Origin: JAUMXJ01 sp041781135
Lineage (GTDB): Bacteria; Bacillota; Clostridia; Peptostreptococcales; Acidaminobacteraceae
Reading direction: 5' to 3'
DNA: 64,000 nucleotides
Assembly (NCBI GenBank): GCA_041781135.1
Contig: JBHAZV010000020.1
Span: 1-64,000, forward strand
The notes below the pieces were generated by a model that worked only from the letters and a program-made list of their open reading frames with translations, had not been told where the DNA came from and made no database searches. Within the stretch, counting starts at the first letter, position 1. Each line of letters starts with the position of its first letter. Of this stretch, positions 9,102 through 16,310 are shown one piece after another. The translations under genes and the position numbers were made by a program.

Positions 9102-9272
9102 ATGAAGAAAATCATTTTGCTGGTGCTGGTGCTGGCTCTTATGACATCCGCAGTGTATGCCGAAGATTATAAAGTAAAAAAAATTGATATTTTTTCCGAT
9201 TTGGATATAGATCAAAGAGTTGGGGAATATTCTGACAGTTCCTGCCATATCACTGGAATTTCAGAGGAGTAG
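9102..9272 (+). CDS. Small exported peptide of unknown function (56 residues)
   Basis: The gene starts at an ATG behind a strong GGAGGAGG site. The first 20 residues form a textbook signal peptide: two Lys, a Leu/Val-rich core, and a TSAVYA cleavage site. The mature part is only about 36 residues, starts Glu-Asp, is acidic and polar, and carries a single Cys. I recognise no family. It sits alone between the epimerase gene and leuS and is followed by its own terminator. It could be a signalling or envelope peptide, but nothing here shows which. Reality rests on the ribosome site, the signal peptide and the terminator. Confidence 0.6.
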   Translation: MKKIILLVLVLALMTSAVYAEDYKVKKIDIFSDLDIDQRVGEYSDSSCHITGISEE

Positions 9273-9310
9273 AATTTGACAAGCAGAGCTTGATAGAATG
9301 CAAAACTGTA

Positions 9311-9345
9311 AAAAGGGGCGAGAGAACGCCTCTTTTGCAATTTTT
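9311..9345 (+). terminator. Terminator after the small exported peptide gene
   Basis: A 10-bp stem (9311-9320 with 9327-9336, one G-T pair) around a 6-base loop is followed after four bases by T5. It isolates the peptide gene from leuS. Confidence 0.7.
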
Positions 9346-9370
9346 GCCGAAATATTTGATTTTGTTCACC

Positions 9371-9399
9371 TTGAAATGTTTTGACTTTTGAATTACAAT
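9371..9399 (+). promoter_or_regulatory. leuS promoter
   Basis: TTGAAA (9371-9376) and TACAAT (9394-9399) are 17 bp apart. The predicted start leaves a leader of only about ten bases before the leuS ATG, so there is no room for a T-box or other riboswitch. Confidence 0.6.
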
Positions 9400-9416
9400 G
9401 TTCTGAAGAGGTTTTT

Positions 9417-11837
9417 ATGGAGAGAAATTACGATCCTATTTCGGTAGAAAAAAAGTGGCAGAAGCACTGGGAAGAAGTGCAGGCGTTTAGGGCGGAGGAT
9501 AAGAGCGATAAGCCCAAATTTTATCCGCTGATAGAGTTTCCGTACCCTTCGGGAGCCGGGCTTCATGTCGGGCATCCGCGCCCTTACACGGCAATGGACG
9601 TCGTAGCAAGAAAGCGCAGACTCGAAGGCTATAATGTCCTGTTTACAATGGGTTGGGACGCTTTTGGGCTTCCGACGGAGGATTATGCCATAAAAAATAA
9701 GATCCATCCTAAGATAGTTACCGAGAATAATATCAAGCGGTTTAAGGAACAACTCCATTCGCTCGGTCTTAGCTTTGATTGGAGCAGAGAGGTAGACACT
9801 ACTGATCCGAACTACTATAAGTGGACACAATGGATAGTACTCAAGCTCTTTGAACATGGGCTTGCGTATAAAAAAACTATGACTATCAACTGGTGTCCGC
9901 GCTGCAAGGTTGGGCTTGCAAACGAAGAAGTGGTTCAAGGCTGCTGTGAACGCTGTGATACCGAGGTTGTGCAGAAGCCAAAAGAGCAGTGGATGCTCAA
10001 AATTACCGATTATGCCGAAAAGCTCTTAGAAGGTCTCGATGAGGTCGATTTTATCGAACGCGTCAAAGTCCAGCAGCGCAATTGGATAGGGCGATCTGAA
10101 GGTGCGGAGATCGATTTTGAACTATACAGCGAGTCGGGCAACCCGCTCAGTGAACTGAAGATATTTACGTCGCGACCGGATACGATCTATGGAACTACTT
10201 ACATGGTAATAAGTCCCGAGCATCCGTTGATAAATGAGCATGCGGATGAGATCAGGAATCTTTCTGCGCTTGAAGAATATGCTGAAAATGCAGCGAAAAA
10301 ATCTGATTTTGAACGTTCGGAGATGAATAAAGACAAGACCGGAGTCTGCATCGAGGGCATTTATGCCAAAAATCCTGTTTCGGGCGCGCATATGCCAGTG
10401 TTTGTGTCGGATTATGTGCTCATGAGTTATGGCACAGGAGCGATAATGTCTGTTCCTGCTCACGATGAAAGAGATTTTGAATTTGCAAAGAAATTTGATC
10501 TTCCAATTATAAGAGTAATAAAAAACGATACTCCTGATGGCGAGTTTGACGCCGGTGAAGGAGGAGTGCTTATGAATTCGCCTCTTATAGACGGTCTCAG
10601 CCCTGATGAGGCAAAGCGAAAAATGATAGAAATATTAGAGGAAAGAGGAATTGGCAGGCAAAAGGTAAATTATAAGCTCAGAGATTGGGTGTTTTCAAGA
10701 CAGAGGTATTGGGGTGAACCGATGCCGCTGGTGTACTGCGATGTCTGCGGGTGGCAGCCTGTGCCCGAAAGCGAGCTGCCTGTGCTGCTGCCGGACGTTG
10801 AGAATTACGAGCCGACAGATAATGGCGAATCGCCGCTTGCAAAGATGACGGATTGGATAAATACGACCTGTCCTAAGTGTGGCGGCGCTGCAAGGCGAGA
10901 GACGGACACCATGCCTCAGTGGGCCGGTTCGAGCTGGTATTATTTAAGATACTGTGATCCTCACAATGATAAAGTGTTTGCCGACAAGGCGCTTATGGAT
11001 TACTGGCTTCCTGTCGACTGGTACAACGGAGGCATGGAACACACGACTCTGCATCTGCTCTATTCGCGCTTCTGGCACAGATTCCTTTACGACATAGGAG
11101 TTGTCAGTACGAAGGAACCTTATATGAAACGCACATCTCATGGGTTGATACTGGCTCCGGGCGGTGGCAAGATGTCGAAATCAAAGGGGAATGTGGTTAG
11201 TCCGGATCAGTATACGACTACTGTCGGAGCGGATGCACTCAGGATTTTTGAGATGTTCATCGGCGATTTTGAAAAGCCGAATCCTTGGAACGACGATGGG
11301 GTAAAGGGTGCTAAACGTTATCTCGACAAGGTTTGGCAGCTTCAGGATATGATAGTTTCGGGCGAAGGCTATCTGCCCGAATTGGAAGGTCTGATGCACA
11401 GGACAATTAAAAAGGTTTCATATGATTTCGAAAACCTTAAGTTTAATACGGCAATAGCGCAGCTTATGACTCTGCTTAATGAGATTAGGGGCGTCGGAAA
11501 GCTGACGGACGATATGCTAAAAACCTACCTCATATTGCTTAATCCCGTCGCGCCTCATATTACCGAAGAAATTTGGGAGCTTATGAACTACGGCGGAGAG
11601 ATCAGGAATCAGAAGTGGCCTGCATATGACGAAGCAAAGACAGTCGAAAGCACTTTCAAGTTAGCTATATCGGTGGGGGGCAAATTCAAGCTTGCGATAG
11701 AGCTTGAGGATGGAATCTCGGAAGCGGAGGCCGTTGAGCGTGCGAAAGCAGAAAAAAAGGTTGCGGCAGCGCTCGAAGGTAAAGAGATAAAGAAGATCAT
11801 ATATGTAGAAAAGAAGATGGTCAACTTTGTGGTTTGA
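9417..11837 (+). CDS. leuS: Leucyl-tRNA synthetase
   Basis: An 806-residue class I synthetase that charges tRNA-Leu with leucine in the cytoplasm. The signature HVGH sits within FPYPSGAGLHVGHPRPYT and the KMSKSKGN loop lies near residue 585. A CP1 editing domain is present: TSRPDTIYGTTYM for the threonine-rich pocket and SYGTGAIMSVPAHDERD with its conserved Asp. Paired Cys motifs (CPRCKVG, CERC) sit in the zinc-ribbon region. The start at 9417 is behind GAAGAGG; an in-frame ATG 36 bases upstream lies inside the promoter. The gene leads a short cluster with a metal-binding protein and serS. Confidence 0.97.
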   Translation: MERNYDPISVEKKWQKHWEEVQAFRAEDKSDKPKFYPLIEFPYPSGAGLHVGHPRPYTAMDVVARKRRLEGYNVLFTMGWDAFGLPTEDYAIKNKIHPKIVTENNIKRFKEQLHSLGLSFDWSREVDTTDPNYYKWTQWIVLKLFEHGLAYKKTMTINWCPRCKVGLANEEVVQGCCERCDTEVVQKPKEQWMLKITDYAEKLLEGLDEVDFIERVKVQQRNWIGRSEGAEIDFELYSESGNPLSELKIFTSRPDTIYGTTYMVISPEHPLINEHADEIRNLSALEEYAENAAKKSDFERSEMNKDKTGVCIEGIYAKNPVSGAHMPVFVSDYVLMSYGTGAIMSVPAHDERDFEFAKKFDLPIIRVIKNDTPDGEFDAGEGGVLMNSPLIDGLSPDEAKRKMIEILEERGIGRQKVNYKLRDWVFSRQRYWGEPMPLVYCDVCGWQPVPESELPVLLPDVENYEPTDNGESPLAKMTDWINTTCPKCGGAARRETDTMPQWAGSSWYYLRYCDPHNDKVFADKALMDYWLPVDWYNGGMEHTTLHLLYSRFWHRFLYDIGVVSTKEPYMKRTSHGLILAPGGGKMSKSKGNVVSPDQYTTTVGADALRIFEMFIGDFEKPNPWNDDGVKGAKRYLDKVWQLQDMIVSGEGYLPELEGLMHRTIKKVSYDFENLKFNTAIAQLMTLLNEIRGVGKLTDDMLKTYLILLNPVAPHITEEIWELMNYGGEIRNQKWPAYDEAKTVESTFKLAISVGGKFKLAIELEDGISEAEAVERAKAEKKVAAALEGKEIKKIIYVEKKMVNFVV

Positions 11838-11917
11838 TATGCGTTGAAACCATCTATCGCTATTATGACAATGCGGCGTTTCGTGCCTTGGGGTGCGGAT
11901 GCGGAAAGGAGCGGAAT

Positions 11918-12103
11918 ATGAAAATAAAGGTCACGGGAATGTCTTGTGGGCATTGCAAACTCAGGGTCGAAAAGGCTCTTGAAGGTATTGGTTATAAATC
12001 TGTCGTCCGACTCGAAAATGGAGAGGTGGATGTTCAAGCGGATGAGGACCAAAAAAGCAAAATAATAGAAACAATAGAAGATCTTGGGTTTGGCGCGGAG
12101 TAA
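11918..12103 (+). CDS. Heavy-metal-associated (HMA) domain protein
   Basis: A 61-residue single-domain protein of the ferredoxin-like HMA fold. The N-terminal loop GMSCGHC holds the CxxC pair that binds Cu(I) or another soft metal, and the chain ends at the usual last helix (IIETIEDLGF). It resembles CopZ-type copper chaperones. The start follows an AAAGGAG site. It lies 80 bases after leuS, and its stop is three bases before the serS start, so it is co-transcribed with two tRNA synthetases. No copper ATPase or copper repressor is nearby, so its partner is unknown. Metal identity is inferred from the family. Confidence 0.85.
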   Translation: MKIKVTGMSCGHCKLRVEKALEGIGYKSVVRLENGEVDVQADEDQKSKIIETIEDLGFGAE

Positions 12104-12106
12104 AAT

Positions 12107-13393
12107 ATGCTTGATATTAAAATTCTCAGGAGTAATCCGGATTTGGTTCGGGAGAATATTCGTAAGAAGTTTCAGGATGATAAGCTCCCGTTAGTTGATA
12201 AGATTCTGGAACTTGACTCTGAGTACCGCGCGGCAAAGACGCGGGCAGATGAGCTCAGGAGTCGGAGAAATGCGCTGTCAAAGCAGATCGGAGCGTATAT
12301 GTCAAAGGGTGAAAAAGAGCAGGCGGAGGAATGCAAAGCGAAAGTAGCTGCGATAACAGCAGAGCAGAACGCGCTCGAAGAAAAAGAAAAAACTCTTGAA
12401 CCCGAAGTGTATAGTCTGATGCTCAAAATACCTAACATAATCCTTCCGGAAGTGCCGGTAGGCAGGGATGACAGCGAGAATGTAGAGCTTGCAAGGTTTG
12501 GAGAACCGAACCTTCCTGACTTTGAAATCCCGTATCATGCAGAGATTTTGGAGCGTGTCGGAGGTATAGACCTCGATTCGGCGAGGCGCACTTCCGGAAA
12601 TGGCTTTTATTATTTAAGGGGCGACATTGCACGGCTGCACTCCGCTGTGCTCTCGTATGCGCGGGATTTTATGATAGACAAGGGATTTGAATATTTTGTG
12701 CCGCCGTACATGATACGTTCTTCGGTCGTCGATGGGGTTATGAGCTTTGAAGAGCGCGACAATATGATGTACAAAATAGAAGGCGAGGATTTGTACCTGA
12801 TAGGTACGAGCGAGCATTCGATGATAGGGCGCTTTATGGATACGATACTTTTGGAAGAGGAACTGCCTGTCTGTGCTACAAGCTCTTCGCCGTGTTTCCG
12901 TAAGGAGGTCGGCGCGCACGGCATCGAGGAGAGAGGCGTTTACAGGGTTCATCAGTTCGAAAAGCAGGAGATGATAGTACTGTGCAGACCCGAGGAATCG
13001 CAGGCATGGTTCAAAAAAATGTATACATATACTGTCGAACTTTTTGAAACGCTCAATATTCCTGTCAGATTGCTCGAATGCTGTTCGGGTGATTTGGCGG
13101 ACTTGAAAATACGAAGTCTTGATGTAGAAGCTTGGTCTCCAAGGCAGCAGAAATATTTCGAGATAGCAAGCTGTTCGGATTTAGGCGAGGCGCAGGCTCG
13201 AAGACTTAAAATAAGAGTTCGCGGCGAAAACGGACTTTATTTCCCACATACGCTCAACAATACGGTCATCGCGCCGCCGAGAATGCTCATATCATTTGTA
13301 GAGAATAATTATCGCCCTGATGGCAGCATAGACGTGCCGGAGGCGCTGCGCCCTTATATGGGTGGCAAAACTATTATTCAGCCGAAAAATTAG
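12107..13393 (+). CDS. serS: Seryl-tRNA synthetase
   Basis: A 428-residue class II synthetase that charges tRNA-Ser (and tRNA-Sec where present). The N-terminal 110 residues form the long antiparallel coiled-coil arm rich in Lys, Glu and Arg. Motif 2 appears as CFRKEVGAHGIEERGVYRVH, and motif 3 ends in NNTVIAPPRMLISFVEN. Length is normal. GGAG six bases before the ATG lies inside the end of the preceding HMA gene. The stop is six bases from the stop of convergent recU. Confidence 0.97.
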   Translation: MLDIKILRSNPDLVRENIRKKFQDDKLPLVDKILELDSEYRAAKTRADELRSRRNALSKQIGAYMSKGEKEQAEECKAKVAAITAEQNALEEKEKTLEPEVYSLMLKIPNIILPEVPVGRDDSENVELARFGEPNLPDFEIPYHAEILERVGGIDLDSARRTSGNGFYYLRGDIARLHSAVLSYARDFMIDKGFEYFVPPYMIRSSVVDGVMSFEERDNMMYKIEGEDLYLIGTSEHSMIGRFMDTILLEEELPVCATSSSPCFRKEVGAHGIEERGVYRVHQFEKQEMIVLCRPEESQAWFKKMYTYTVELFETLNIPVRLLECCSGDLADLKIRSLDVEAWSPRQQKYFEIASCSDLGEAQARRLKIRVRGENGLYFPHTLNNTVIAPPRMLISFVENNYRPDGSIDVPEALRPYMGGKTIIQPKN

Positions 13394-13399
13394 GGATTT

Positions 13400-13900
13400 T
13401 TAATACAGCAGTTCGTTCAGCGCGTCGATGTAGCGCAGTGTACCGTCCGGTGCAAGCTCTATTCGGACGCATTCGTCCATTGCAGAGCGTGGTATCCCGG
13501 ACGCTGCACAGTCGCTATAGTAGCGGTTCAGTATTTTCAGCGGCACAAGAAAGTATTCGTCGAAACGCTTAAAATGAACTATTAGAAATGACAGACCTCC
13601 CTGTGCATCTACATCGTTCATAAAATCGACTTGGTGCGGATGGATGTTTTTGAGCGGAAGTGATTCCAGCGCTGTTTCCTTTGCATCGAATGCGACAAAC
13701 ACCCCCTGAATGATCCCGACAAAATCTACTGTGGATTTTTTTTCAAAATATCCTCTTGTAATGACGCCGCCTGTGATTTCCAAGACTTTTACAGGTGTAG
13801 CGATTTTATCCACTCGACAGAGACCATCGGAATTGTACTTAGTATTTGTGTATTCTATAAGTGATTCGAGCGTCGAACCTCGTGCAAAGCCAAGCCGCAT
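13400..13900 (-). CDS. recU: Holliday junction resolvase RecU
   Basis: A 166-residue nuclease that resolves four-way DNA junctions in recombination and chromosome segregation in Firmicutes. The family pattern is clear: an RGSTLESLIEYTN opening, KKSTVDFVGIIQG with the metal-binding Asp, FDAKET, and HPHQVDFM. The Asp and the Glu/Lys of FDAKET form the two-metal nuclease centre known for this fold. Length is slightly below that of Bacillus RecU, mainly at the N-terminus. GGAGGAAGT precedes the ATG. It is divergent from the glutaredoxin gene, and an inverted repeat covers its promoter. Confidence 0.9.
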   Translation of the reverse strand: MRLGFARGSTLESLIEYTNTKYNSDGLCRVDKIATPVKVLEITGGVITRGYFEKKSTVDFVGIIQGVFVAFDAKETALESLPLKNIHPHQVDFMNDVDAQGGLSFLIVHFKRFDEYFLVPLKILNRYYSDCAASGIPRSAMDECVRIELAPDGTLRYIDALNELLY

Positions 13901-13915
13901 ACTTCCTCCGACAAC

Positions 13916-13943
13916 AGTATATCAAAGTTTGGCGTTTAATCAA
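13916..13943 (-). promoter_or_regulatory. Probable recU promoter
   Basis: On the minus strand TTGATT (13943-13938) and TATACT (13921-13916) are 16 bp apart. The -35 box is imperfect. The inverted repeat at 13923-13949 lies over the spacer and -35 box. Confidence 0.4.
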
Positions 13944-13949
13944 ACTTTG
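13923..13949. repeat. 9-bp perfect inverted repeat in the recU/glutaredoxin gap
   Basis: CAAAGTTTG (13923-13931) and its exact complement CAAACTTTG (13941-13949) are 9 bases apart, so their centres are 18 bp apart. There is no T-run behind it, so a repressor operator fits better than a terminator. The binding protein is unknown. Confidence 0.5.
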
Positions 13950-14016
13950 TTAAATAATTGTTTATATGTGATTGGCAATAACAGGTTATAATATCAAAAA
14001 CAAATCAGGAGGGAAT

Positions 14017-14247
14017 ATGAAAAATGTAGTTGTTTATTCGAGCGATTCGTGCGGCTACTGCACAATGGCAAAGGATTTTCTTAAATCCAAGGGTGTCGAA
14101 TACACCGAAAAGAATGTGTCGACAGATATGACTGCAAGGCAGGAGCTTATGAAAAAAGGTTTTATGGGAGTGCCTGTGATCTATGTTGACGATACCGTGA
14201 TTCACGGCTTTGATAAGGCAAAGCTTGAGGAGTTGCTCGGATTATAA
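14017..14247 (+). CDS. Glutaredoxin-like thiol-disulfide protein
   Basis: A 76-residue thioredoxin-fold protein of the glutaredoxin/NrdH type. The active site CGYC follows the first strand (VVYSSDSCGYC), and a cis-Pro motif GVPVIYVDD is in place. It should reduce disulfides with electrons from glutathione, thioredoxin reductase or a similar donor. Clostridia often lack glutathione, so a thioredoxin-reductase-linked role is plausible (inference). The start follows AGGAGGG. It is divergent from recU and followed by a hairpin, so it is probably transcribed alone. Confidence 0.85.
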   Translation: MKNVVVYSSDSCGYCTMAKDFLKSKGVEYTEKNVSTDMTARQELMKKGFMGVPVIYVDDTVIHGFDKAKLEELLGL

Positions 14248-14268
14248 TAACTTAAAAAAATCGGGCTT

Positions 14269-14309
14269 GGGAGTGAAGGGCAGATGTTCGCACTCCCATT
14301 CTTTATTTT
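14269..14309 (+). terminator. Weak terminator after the glutaredoxin gene
   Basis: GGGAGTG (14269-14275) pairs with CACTCCC (14291-14297) around a 15-base loop, followed by a T-rich stretch ATTCTTTATTTT. The large loop makes this less certain. Confidence 0.45.
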
Positions 14310-14319
14310 GGAGGGTCAA

Positions 14320-15435
14320 ATGTTTGATGTAATGTTTTCCGGAAAGCCGCACAGAAAGGATCGCCGTACTTGGAAGGCGATTTTGCCTTTGGTGCTGATT
14401 GTCCTCGTTTTCGCTTTGTACGGTTGTTCCGGCACAGAGACGACAACCACTGAAACAACGACTGAACAGCGTACTACAGACGCTTCGGGACTTGGGCAGT
14501 ACGGACTTGTCGGCGCGATCAATGAAGAAGTAAGCTTCGGGCTTGCGGATTTTACAATTCATGGAACGCTGAGTATTCCTGATAAATCTCGCGAAAAATA
14601 TCCAGCAGTGGTGCTTGTGGGAGGTTCGGGGCCCACAGATAGGGATGAAACCATCGGCGCAAACAAGTTTTTCAAGGAACTTGCACAACAATTGGTGGAT
14701 GCAGGAATCATAGTGCTCAGGTATGACAAGCGAACGCTTACTCATGTGGATGCATTTTCGTCAAACCCTGACAATTACAAGAATATGACTATTTACGACG
14801 AGGTGGTCGACGATGCGGTGTATGCCGTAAACTATCTTTTGAACGACCCACATGTAGATAAGGAAAGGATTTTTGTAATCGGACATTCGTTTGGCGGTTA
14901 CCTTGCGCCTGAAATTGCAAACAATGCAGGTTCTTCAAAGCTTGCGGGTATCGTAATGCTTGCCGCCAATTATACCTCCATTCTCGACCTGATGGTGGAG
15001 CAGTTTGAGTATATATCAGCAGTGGACGGCGTGGTGACTCCGCAGGAGCAGACGGCGATTGACCGCGTCAGGGCGGCAAGGGACTATATACAGTCGCCGG
15101 ATTATGGGGAAAGTTCCGATTACAGTCAGAGTCTGCAAATTTATCCTCCGTACTGGCTGAGTCTTAATAATTATGACCCTGTCAAAGTAATCGGCGGACT
15201 TGGCGGAGATGTCAAAATAATGATAGCGCAGGGCGGAAGGGATTACCAGGTGCCGGCTCGCGATTTCGAAGCCTGGAAATCAAGTATTGGCGAGCGCGCG
15301 GAATATCGCTACTACGAAGACCTGAACCATTTGTTTATTTCGGGAACAGGTGCATCAGTGCCTGCCGAATACTTGGTGCCGGGCAATATCTTCGAGAAGT
15401 TGGTTGATGACATAATAAGTTTTATCAAAAATTAA
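14320..15435 (+). CDS. Lipoprotein alpha/beta hydrolase
   Basis: A 371-residue exported hydrolase. An N-terminal hydrophobic segment ends in a lipobox LYGC (Cys36), so the protein should be lipid-anchored on the outer face of the membrane. A Thr-rich linker (about residues 38-52) follows. The hydrolase domain has VVLVGGSGPTDRD near the oxyanion region and the nucleophile elbow GHSFGG. A late DLNHLF may carry the catalytic His. The family includes esterases and acyl-peptide hydrolases; the substrate is unknown. The start at 14320 is chosen for its TTGGAGGG site and because it places the signal peptide correctly. Confidence 0.8.
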   Translation: MFDVMFSGKPHRKDRRTWKAILPLVLIVLVFALYGCSGTETTTTETTTEQRTTDASGLGQYGLVGAINEEVSFGLADFTIHGTLSIPDKSREKYPAVVLVGGSGPTDRDETIGANKFFKELAQQLVDAGIIVLRYDKRTLTHVDAFSSNPDNYKNMTIYDEVVDDAVYAVNYLLNDPHVDKERIFVIGHSFGGYLAPEIANNAGSSKLAGIVMLAANYTSILDLMVEQFEYISAVDGVVTPQEQTAIDRVRAARDYIQSPDYGESSDYSQSLQIYPPYWLSLNNYDPVKVIGGLGGDVKIMIAQGGRDYQVPARDFEAWKSSIGERAEYRYYEDLNHLFISGTGASVPAEYLVPGNIFEKLVDDIISFIKN

Positions 15436-15455
15436 ATTTTCTGCTTGGTTGGACT

Positions 15456-16229
15456 ATGAGAGATAAGATAGAGATGATTGTACTTGATCTCGACGGAACG
15501 GCGATCACATCTTCCGGGGTGGTCGCCGATTCGACTGTAGAAGCTCTTGATTTTTTTAGGCGGGCGGGAGTGCGTATTGCAGTTGCGACCGGACGTTCTA
15601 AAACTGGTGCGCAGCCGCATATCGCAAGGATTAAGCCTGACATTGTGATTCTTTCGGGAGGTGCCTACATTGATTGTTTTGGCGAAGTGCTTGCCGATAT
15701 GCGCTTGAGCTCCGATATAATATGGCGGATTATAGAAGAATACCGAAATCGAGGCTGTAAGAAGTACATACTTACCGGAACCGATTATTCATATATTTCA
15801 CATGACGTGGATCTGCCCGAAAGCAACCCGAAAATACATAATTTTTCTGAGAGAATAGATGATGAATTCAGCGAGATTAGCTGCAATCATGCCGATCCGG
15901 AACTGGAAAGACTTGTGCTCGCAATGGATCCTGATATCGAGATGACTTTGTATTCACTCGAAAATTGGAGGCGTTTTGCGCACAGGAACGCCAACAAGGG
16001 ATTTGCACTGAAGCTCGTCGCTGATAAGCTGAATGTGAATATCGATAAGGTTATTGCATTTGGGGACGATTATAATGATATAGAAATGTTTAAGCTGGTG
16101 GGTTACTCTGTCGTTATGAAAAATGCGCGGGACGATGTAAAAAAGCACGCGAAGTATGAATGCGGTTCGAATGATGAACACGGCATACACGGCTTTTTGA
16201 TGGAGCGCGCCGCACAGTTTTGTTTTTAA
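15456..16229 (+). CDS. HAD-superfamily phosphatase (Cof/YidA type)
   Basis: A 257-residue phosphatase of the HAD class with a C2-type cap. Motif I is VLDLDGTAI, with the two Asp residues that form the phospho-enzyme and activate water. Motif IV is IAFGDDYNDIEMF. Between them lies the inserted cap typical of Cof proteins acting on sugar phosphates and cofactor phosphates. It starts 20 bases after the hydrolase stop without a clear ribosome site, so it may be co-transcribed with that gene. The substrate cannot be inferred. Confidence 0.88.
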   Translation: MRDKIEMIVLDLDGTAITSSGVVADSTVEALDFFRRAGVRIAVATGRSKTGAQPHIARIKPDIVILSGGAYIDCFGEVLADMRLSSDIIWRIIEEYRNRGCKKYILTGTDYSYISHDVDLPESNPKIHNFSERIDDEFSEISCNHADPELERLVLAMDPDIEMTLYSLENWRRFAHRNANKGFALKLVADKLNVNIDKVIAFGDDYNDIEMFKLVGYSVVMKNARDDVKKHAKYECGSNDEHGIHGFLMERAAQFCF

Positions 16230-16310
16230 GTTTTTGACGCATTTAGTTAATATTTTGCTTGTTATTTGTCAAAAAGTTTTGCAGTATAATGGCGGCGGAG
16301 GCATTAGTAT

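Noticed and set aside
9273..9416. T-box riboswitch ahead of leuS
   Set aside because: The predicted promoter leaves a leader of only about ten bases, and no T-box sequence or specifier stem is visible.
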